6,315 nt of DNA from an uncultured Coriobacteriaceae bacterium. GTDB lineage: Bacteria; Actinomycetota; Coriobacteriia; Coriobacteriales; Atopobiaceae. Position numbers and translations under genes: made by a program. The notes below the pieces were generated by a model. The model ran no database searches, was not told the DNA's origin, and worked only from the letters and a program-made list of their open reading frames with translations. Location: positions 1 through 6,315 of the forward strand of contig UWSJ01000094.1 of assembly GCA_900549525.1 (NCBI GenBank), written 5' to 3'. Shown one piece after another: positions 1-6,315 of the stretch. Numbering within the stretch: position 1 is the stretch's first letter; each line of letters opens with the position of its first letter.

Positions 1-163
1 GCGAGCGGATGACCGTGTAGAGGTTGCGCTCGGTGGGCAGGGGGATGGGGCCGGAAACCTTGGCGCCGGTCTTCTGCGCGGTGTCGACGATGAGCTTCGC
101 GGACTGGTCGACGACCTCGTGGTCAAAGCCCTTGAGACGAATACGAATCTTCTGGTTAGACAC
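1..163 (-). CDS. rpsJ: 30S ribosomal protein S10, N-terminal part (runs off window)
   Basis: S10 is a 30S head protein and, as NusE, also a partner of NusB/NusG in transcription antitermination. Reading the minus strand from 163 gives 54 complete codons starting V-S-N-Q-K-I-R-I-R-L-K, followed by D-H-E-V-V-D and G-P-I-P-L-P-T-E-R-N, all hallmarks of bacterial S10 (about 102 residues in the family, so roughly half is present). The start is GTG at 161–163, chosen because a GGAGG Shine-Dalgarno lies 6 nt upstream (170–174) and because it matches the family N terminus. It follows fusA by 69 nt on the same strand with no convincing terminator or promoter between, so it is probably co-transcribed with the str genes while opening the S10 operon. 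The loop linked to tetracycline/tigecycline resistance, around residues 53–60, is mostly cut off by the window edge. Confidence 0.96.
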   Translation of the reverse strand, partial: MSNQKIRIRLKGFDHEVVDQSAKLIVDTAQKTGAKVSGPIPLPTERNLYTVIRS

Positions 164-232
164 TTGGAACCTCCATCGGCGGGGACACCTGCACCATGCG
201 GGCGCCCCCGGTCGCTATCTTTCGGGCTTGAC
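164..232 (-). other. fusA–rpsJ spacer
   Basis: A 69-nt GC-rich gap between the fusA stop and the rpsJ start. Apart from the rpsJ ribosome binding site I see only a weak possible stem (CGGGG at 206–210 pairing with CCCCG at 180–184, loop over 20 nt) and no T-tract, so no intrinsic terminator. No tuf gene or remnant of one is present, although tuf often occupies this position between fusA and rpsJ. Confidence 0.6.
170..174 (-). promoter_or_regulatory. Ribosome binding site of rpsJ (fixes the GTG start)
   Basis: GGAGG on the minus strand, 6 nt before the GTG codon at 161–163. No in-frame ATG near this point matches the S10 N terminus, so this site decides the start. Confidence 0.85.
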
Positions 233-2329
233 TTACGCGTTGCCGCCAGCCTTGGAGACGATCTCCTCGGCGACAGACTTGGGAACCGGCTCGTAGTCGC
301 TGAACTGCATGGTGTAGCTCGCGCGACCCTGGGTCTGGGAGCGAAGGTCCGTGGCGTAGCCAAACATCTCGCCCAGGGGCACCTTGGCCTTGATGGACGT
401 GGTGCCGTTGCGGTCCTCCATGCCCTGGATCTGGCCACGACGGGAGTTGAGGTTGCCCATGACGTCGCCGAGGTACTGCTGCGGCGTCTCGACCTCAACG
501 TCCTCGATCGGCTCGAGAAGCACCGGGTCGGACTTCTTGAGGGCATCCTTGATCGCCATGGAGCCGGCGATCTTGAAGGCGGCCTCGGAGGAGTCGACCT
601 CGTGGTAGGAGCCGTCGACGAGGGTCACCTTGACGTCGACGACCGGGTAGCCGGCGATGACGCCGCTCTCGAGCGCCTCCTGGATGCCCTTGTCGATCGA
701 GGGGATGTACTCCTTGGGCACGACGCCGCCGACGATGGCGTTGACGAACTCGTAGCCCTTGCCGGACTCCTGCGGCTCCATGTCGATGATGGCGTGACCG
801 TACTGGCCGCGACCACCGGACTGGCGCACGAACTTGCCCTCGGCGTGCTTGACGGCATGACCGGCGGTCTCGCGGTAGGCGACCTGCGGCTTACCCACGT
901 TGCAGTCGACGTTGAACTCGCGCTTGAGGCGGTCGACGATGATCTCAAGGTGCAGCTCGCCCATGCCGGCAATGATCGTCTGGCCGGTCTCCTGGTCGGT
1001 GTGCACCTGGAAGGTCGGGTCCTCCTCGGCGAGCTTGGCCAGGCCCACGCTCATCTTGTCCTGCTCGGCCTTGGTCTTGGGCTCGACGGCGACGTCGATG
1101 ACCGGGTCGGCGAACTCGATGGACTCGAGGATGATCTGGTGGTTCTCGTCGCAGAGGGTGTCGCCCGTGGTGGTCTTCTTGAGGCCCACGGCGGCGACGA
1201 TGTCGCCCGTGGAGCAGGAGTCACGGTCGGTGCGGTCGTGCGCGTTCATCTCGAGGATGCGGCCGAGACGCTCGCGGTCCTGCTTGGTGGCGTTGTAGAC
1301 GTAGCTACCGGCATCGGCGGTACCGGAGTACACGCGGAAGTAGGTGAGCTTGCCGACGAACGGGTCGGTCTGGATCTTGAACGCCAGAGCGGAGAACGGC
1401 TCCTTGTTGTCCGGCTTGCGGGAGATGGTCTCCTTGGTCTTGGGGTCGGTACCCTCGACATCGGGGACGTCAAGCGGGCTCGGGAGGTAGTCGCAGACGG
1501 CGTCGAGAAGCTCCTGGATGCCCTTGTTCTTGTAGGCGGAGCCCACGAAGACGAGGTTGAGCTCGTTGGCGATGACGCCCTTGCGCAGGGCCGCCTTGAG
1601 CTGGTCGACGGTGACCTCCTGCTCCTCGAGGATGGCCTCCATAAGGTCGTCGTCGAAGTTGGAAGCGGCGTCGAGAAGCTCCTCGTGGCGGGTCTCGGCC
1701 TCGTCCTTGTACTCATCAGGGATGGCGTCCATGGGCTGCGGGTAGATCATGCCCTTGTTGTCTTCCTTGAAGTCCCAGGCGGTCATGGTGACCAGGTCGA
1801 TGAGGCCCCAGAACTGATCCTCGGCGCCCATCGGAATCTGCGCCGCCACGGCGTTGGCGTGCAGGCGCTCCTTCATGGTGTCGATGGCGTGCTGGAAGTC
1901 AGCGCCCACGCGGTCGTACTTGTTGATGAAGGCGATGCGCGGGACGTTGTAGTTGTGGGCCTGACGCCACACGGTCTCGGACTGCGGCTGGACGCCGGCG
2001 ACGGCGTCGAACACGGCCACGGCACCGTCGAGGACTCGCAGCGAGCGCTCGACCTCGGCCGTGAAGTCCACGTGGCCCGGGGTGTCGATGATCTGGATGA
2101 CGTGGTCCTTCCAGAAGCACGTGGTAGCTGCGGACTGAATGGTCACGCCGCGCTCCTGCTCCTGGACCATCCAGTCCATGGTGGCGGCGCCGTCGTGAAC
2201 CTCGCCGATCTTGTGGGTCTTGCCGGTGTAGTACAGGATGCGCTCGGTGGTGGTGGTCTTACCGGCATCGATGTGGGCCATGATGCCGATGTTGCGCATC
2301 TGCTTGAGCGTGTACTTGCTCTTTGCCAT
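233..2329 (-). CDS. fusA: Translation elongation factor G (EF-G)
   Basis: EF-G is the cytoplasmic GTPase that drives tRNA–mRNA translocation on the ribosome and, with RRF, ribosome recycling. The 698-residue product is full length for the family. GTPase motifs are in order: P-loop AHIDAGKT (18–25), switch I ending ERGVTIQSAATT (59–70), DTPGH (82–86, with the catalytic-type His86), NKYD (136–139) and GSA (263–265). Domain II begins near residue 310 (TDPFVGKLTYFRVYSGT at 321–337); domain III spans the GMGELHLEI region (455–463); domain IV carries GGRGQYG (505–511) and the tip loop DGSYHEVDSSE (572–582, with the decoding-centre His576); domain V includes GDVMGNLNSRRG (621–632). The ATG start at 2327–2329 matches the family N terminus and has an AGGGGAG Shine-Dalgarno 9 nt upstream (2339–2345). 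It follows rpsG by 28 nt, so the two are surely co-transcribed. Oddity: Tyr138 replaces the usual Met of NKMD. Confidence 0.99.
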   Translation of the reverse strand: MAKSKYTLKQMRNIGIMAHIDAGKTTTTERILYYTGKTHKIGEVHDGAATMDWMVQEQERGVTIQSAATTCFWKDHVIQIIDTPGHVDFTAEVERSLRVLDGAVAVFDAVAGVQPQSETVWRQAHNYNVPRIAFINKYDRVGADFQHAIDTMKERLHANAVAAQIPMGAEDQFWGLIDLVTMTAWDFKEDNKGMIYPQPMDAIPDEYKDEAETRHEELLDAASNFDDDLMEAILEEQEVTVDQLKAALRKGVIANELNLVFVGSAYKNKGIQELLDAVCDYLPSPLDVPDVEGTDPKTKETISRKPDNKEPFSALAFKIQTDPFVGKLTYFRVYSGTADAGSYVYNATKQDRERLGRILEMNAHDRTDRDSCSTGDIVAAVGLKKTTTGDTLCDENHQIILESIEFADPVIDVAVEPKTKAEQDKMSVGLAKLAEEDPTFQVHTDQETGQTIIAGMGELHLEIIVDRLKREFNVDCNVGKPQVAYRETAGHAVKHAEGKFVRQSGGRGQYGHAIIDMEPQESGKGYEFVNAIVGGVVPKEYIPSIDKGIQEALESGVIAGYPVVDVKVTLVDGSYHEVDSSEAAFKIAGSMAIKDALKKSDPVLLEPIEDVEVETPQQYLGDVMGNLNSRRGQIQGMEDRNGTTSIKAKVPLGEMFGYATDLRSQTQGRASYTMQFSDYEPVPKSVAEEIVSKAGGNA

Positions 2330-2357
2330 GAGTGGTTACTCCCCTACGTATCTCTGT

Positions 2358-2828
2358 TTACCAGCGATAGTGCGAGAAGGCGCGGTTGGCCTCGGCCATC
2401 TTGTACATATCCTCGCGCTTCTTGACGGAGGCGCCCACGCCGTTGGAGGCGTCGACGATCTCGTTGGCGAGACGCTCAGCCATGGTCTTCTCCTTGCGGG
2501 CGCGGGAGAAGGTCACGATCCAGCGGATGGCCAGCGTGGTGGCACGACGGGAGTTGACCTCCATCGGCACCTGGTAGGTGGCACCGCCGACACGCTTGGG
2601 CTTGCACTCGAGGGTCGGGCGCACGTTGTCCATGGCCTTCTTGAAGACGGTCAGCGGGTCAGAGTCGGTCTTCTCCTTGACCTGGTCAAAGGCACCGTAG
2701 ACGATGCGCTCGGCGACGGACTTCTTGCCGTCGAGGAGGACCTTGTTGATGAGCTGGGTCACGAGACGGTTGTTGTAGACGGCGTCAGGCGTGATCTCAC
2801 GACGGACGGCTGCTGCACGACGCGGCAT
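2358..2828 (-). CDS. rpsG: 30S ribosomal protein S7
   Basis: S7 nucleates assembly of the 30S head by binding the 3' major domain of 16S rRNA and lies near the E-site tRNA; in E. coli it is also the translational repressor of the str operon. The product is 156 residues, the standard bacterial length. It begins MPRRAAAVRREITPD (1–15) and has the expected LINKVLLDGKKSVAERIVYG block (about 26–45), RVGGATYQVPMEV (79–91), the helical region with AIRWI and MAERLANEI, and ends HYRW. The ATG at 2826–2828 is preceded by AAGGAG (7-nt spacing), and the stop is TAA. It lies 74 nt after rpsL and 28 nt before fusA. The spacer in front of it holds a strong hairpin that could be the S7 feedback site (see 2851–2874). 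Confidence 0.99.
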   Translation of the reverse strand: MPRRAAAVRREITPDAVYNNRLVTQLINKVLLDGKKSVAERIVYGAFDQVKEKTDSDPLTVFKKAMDNVRPTLECKPKRVGGATYQVPMEVNSRRATTLAIRWIVTFSRARKEKTMAERLANEIVDASNGVGASVKKREDMYKMAEANRAFSHYRW

Positions 2829-2850
2829 ATGCGAACTCCTTTAGATCTGA

Positions 2851-2874
2851 CCTCGACGCATAGATCCGTCGAGG
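2851..2874 (-). promoter_or_regulatory. Hairpin in the rpsL–rpsG spacer, candidate S7 autoregulatory element
   Basis: The minus strand reads CCTCGACG, an 8-nt loop (GATCTATG), then CGTCGAGG: a perfect 8-bp stem ending 10 nt before the rpsG Shine-Dalgarno. No T-run follows, so it is not a terminator. In E. coli S7 represses the str operon by binding the rpsL–rpsG intercistronic RNA; position and strength fit such a role here, but resemblance to the 16S S7 site was not shown. The hexamer TAGATC occurs twice on the plus strand (2842–2847 and 2861–2866). This lets loop bases GATCT pair with AGATC just before the ribosome binding site, a possible switch between two RNA folds. Confidence 0.5.
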
Positions 2875-2902
2875 GAAACGAGTATGGGTGCTGGGTGTTG
2901 CG

Positions 2903-3271
2903 CTAGCCGCGCTTGGCGCCGTAGCGGGAACGAGCCTGCTTACGGTCCTGGACGGCGGCGCAGTCGTAGGCACCACGGATGATCTTGTAACGGACACCAG
3001 GGAGGTCGCGGACACGACCGCCACGGACGAGCACGATGGAGTGCTCCTGCAGGTTGTGACCCTCGCCCGGGATGTAGGCCGTGACCTCGATGCCGTTCAC
3101 GAGGCGCACACGAGCGACCTTACGAAGAGCCGAGTTCGGCTTCTTGGGGGTAGTGGTGAAGACACGGGTGCAGACGCCACGCTTCTGGGGGTTGTGCTTA
3201 AGAGCAGCGTTCTTGGACTTGCTCTTGATCTGCGTGCGGCCCTGACGGACGAGCTGGTTGATGGTAGGCAA
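2903..3271 (-). CDS. rpsL: 30S ribosomal protein S12
   Basis: S12 sits at the decoding centre of the 30S subunit, controls accuracy and is the protein linked to streptomycin response. The 122-residue product has PTINQLVRQGR at the N terminus, PQKRGVCTRV (28–37), TTTPKKPNSALRK (39–51), GEGHNLQEHS (69–78), RGGRVRDLPGVRY (83–95) and the DRKQARSRYGAKRG C terminus, close to the family's usual 124. It starts with TTG (3269–3271): the Shine-Dalgarno AAGGAGA is correctly spaced, and the ATG a little upstream (3285–3287) is in another frame. Lys43 is kept, but residue 88 is Arg (codon CGC at 3008–3010), where Lys is usual and where K88R gives streptomycin resistance in E. coli and Mycobacterium. Asp89, the RimO methylthiolation site in E. 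coli, is present. It is the first gene after the promoter at 3362–3390, with a leader of about 84 nt. Confidence 0.98.
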   Translation of the reverse strand: MPTINQLVRQGRTQIKSKSKNAALKHNPQKRGVCTRVFTTTPKKPNSALRKVARVRLVNGIEVTAYIPGEGHNLQEHSIVLVRGGRVRDLPGVRYKIIRGAYDCAAVQDRKQARSRYGAKRG

Positions 3272-3277
3272 AGCTTC

Positions 3278-3284
3278 TCTCCTT
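3278..3284 (-). promoter_or_regulatory. Ribosome binding site of rpsL (fixes the TTG start)
   Basis: AAGGAGA on the minus strand, with GGAG ending 7 nt before the TTG at 3269–3271. This places the start of S12 at TTG, giving the expected PTINQL N terminus; no in-frame ATG or GTG is available close by. Confidence 0.85.
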
Positions 3285-3361
3285 CATACCTATCTAGGCT
3301 TGCTTTGTGTCCATACGAGAGCAGCGCAGCACGACGCCACCCTGAATAGGCGCAAATGGGA

Positions 3362-3390
3362 AGAATACGCCGCATAACGTGGGCTGTCAA
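3362..3390 (-). promoter_or_regulatory. Sigma-70-type promoter of the str operon (rpsL)
   Basis: On the minus strand there is a perfect -35 TTGACA (3385–3390), a 17-nt spacer, and a -10 TATTCT (3362–3367) that keeps the key T, A and final T of TATAAT. The start of transcription would be near 3355, giving a leader of about 84 nt to the rpsL TTG. The site lies about 90 nt past the rpoC terminator, so rpsL–rpsG–fusA(–rpsJ) has its own promoter rather than depending only on read-through from rpoBC. Confidence 0.8.
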
Positions 3391-3391
3391 A

Positions 3392-3410
3392 ACGCCACGG
3401 TGCCGGGCGT
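3392..3410 (-). terminator. Weak terminator-like hairpin overlapping the -35 region
   Basis: The minus strand reads ACGCC, a 9-nt loop that can pair a little within itself, then GGCGT running into TTTT; the last Ts belong to the -35 hexamer TTGACA. A 5-bp stem is marginal. It may be a backup terminator for rpoBC read-through or chance in GC-rich DNA. Confidence 0.25.
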
Positions 3411-3438
3411 ATCCATGCCTTGAAATCATAGTAACGTA

Positions 3439-3480
3439 TGTGCGCATTTGCTCATGCCGGGTCGGGGGCAAATGCGCACA
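3439..3480 (-). repeat. Perfect 13-bp inverted repeat next to the rpoC terminator
   Basis: TGTGCGCATTTGC (3439–3451) and GCAAATGCGCACA (3468–3480) are exact reverse complements around a 16-nt loop. In the minus-strand transcript the hairpin starts at the T-run of the rpoC terminator, so the two hairpins stand back to back. No T-run follows it on either strand, so by itself it is not a classical terminator. It could stabilise the rpoC mRNA 3' end, add to termination, or act as a DNA dyad upstream of the rpsL promoter. Its CATTTGC core recurs at the predicted rpsL start site (3352–3358). Confidence 0.7.
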
Positions 3481-3513
3481 AAACGCCCGGCCGCCGAGAG
3501 GCAACCGGGCGTT
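3480..3513 (-). terminator. Rho-independent terminator of rpoC
   Basis: In the minus-strand transcript AACGCCCGG (3505–3513) pairs perfectly with CCGGGCGTT (3482–3490), giving a 9-bp GC-rich stem; a further GCC/GGC pairing inside the 14-nt loop is possible. It is followed by a short run of four Ts (3480–3483, shared with the stem end). It begins 25 nt after the rpoC stop codon, the expected place for the end of an rpoBC transcript. The short T-run suggests termination may be partial. Confidence 0.85.
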
Positions 3514-3538
3514 CTCCGCGCTTATGGCGAGCAGGTGA

Positions 3539-6315
<2,777 letters not shown>

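Noticed and set aside
180..210. Stem-loop after fusA as a terminator
   Set aside because: Only 5 bp, a loop over 20 nt and no T-tract; it overlaps sequence leading to the rpsJ ribosome binding site.
119..2425. A 768-codon open frame on the plus strand, antisense across all of fusA
   Set aside because: Its composition (Val, Leu, Asp, Gly repeats) is what results from reading GC-biased codons of fusA backwards. It has no recognisable domain, and fusA is certain on the other strand.
3285..3287. ATG upstream of rpsL as an alternative start
   Set aside because: It is in a different frame from S12 and lies before the Shine-Dalgarno rather than after it.
2238..3349. Plus-strand open frames opposite rpsG and rpsL (222 and 153 codons)
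   Set aside because: Antisense shadows of well-identified ribosomal protein genes, low complexity, no family resemblance.
3425..3430. TATGAT as the -10 of a second rpsL promoter on the minus strand
   Set aside because: The hexamer is good, but the -35 positions at 16–18 nt spacing (AGCAAA, GAGCAA, TGAGCA) match TTGACA poorly and fall in the inverted repeat, and there is no extended TG motif.
3356..3538. 60-codon plus-strand open frame in the rpoC–rpsL gap
   Set aside because: It runs through the terminator, the inverted repeat and the promoter of the opposite strand and looks like no protein family; more likely chance.

Overview
The window is a stretch of the core transcription–translation cluster of a high-GC bacterium. 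Every gene is on the minus strand, so transcription runs from high to low coordinates: rpoC (C-terminal two thirds) – rpsL – rpsG – fusA – rpsJ (N-terminal half). Gene order, protein sequences, the GC-biased third codon positions and the lack of the large insertion that Gammaproteobacteria carry inside the RpoC trigger loop suggest an actinobacterial relative, most likely a Coriobacteriia member (Collinsella/Olsenella/Atopobium type). The lineage call is inference from sequence feel, not from a search.

Layout. 3539–6315: rpoC fragment, entering from outside the window and ending at 3539. 3272–3538: intergenic control region holding a rho-independent terminator (3480–3513), an abutting perfect 13-bp inverted repeat (3439–3480), a good sigma-70-type promoter (TTGACA-N17-TATTCT, 3362–3390) and a leader of about 84 nt. 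2903–3271: rpsL (ribosomal protein S12), TTG start. 2829–2902: spacer with a perfect 8-bp hairpin where E. coli has its S7 autoregulatory site. 2358–2828: rpsG (S7). 233–2329: fusA (EF-G). 164–232: 69-nt spacer. 1–163: beginning of rpsJ (S10), GTG start. The gene for EF-Tu (tuf), which often sits between fusA and rpsJ, is missing from this position.

Together the genes form the end of an rpoBC-type unit followed by a separately promoted str-type operon that appears to read on into the S10 operon. They encode the RNA polymerase beta' subunit, two 30S assembly proteins, the translocation GTPase and the first S10-operon protein.

The most notable observation is in rpoC. After the end of the conserved beta' body (the IPAGTG motif) the protein continues for over 220 residues. 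This extension contains a segment that aligns without gaps over 56 residues to the C-terminal domain of the RNA polymerase alpha subunit (alpha-CTD), keeping most of the residues that touch DNA in E. coli alpha (R265, N268, G296, K298 and E302 equivalents), and it ends in an Asp-rich tail. The same RpoC has unusual residues at normally near-invariant positions of the bridge helix, trigger loop and switch-1 region. S12 has Arg at position 88, where Lys is usual and where K88R is a classical streptomycin-resistance change.
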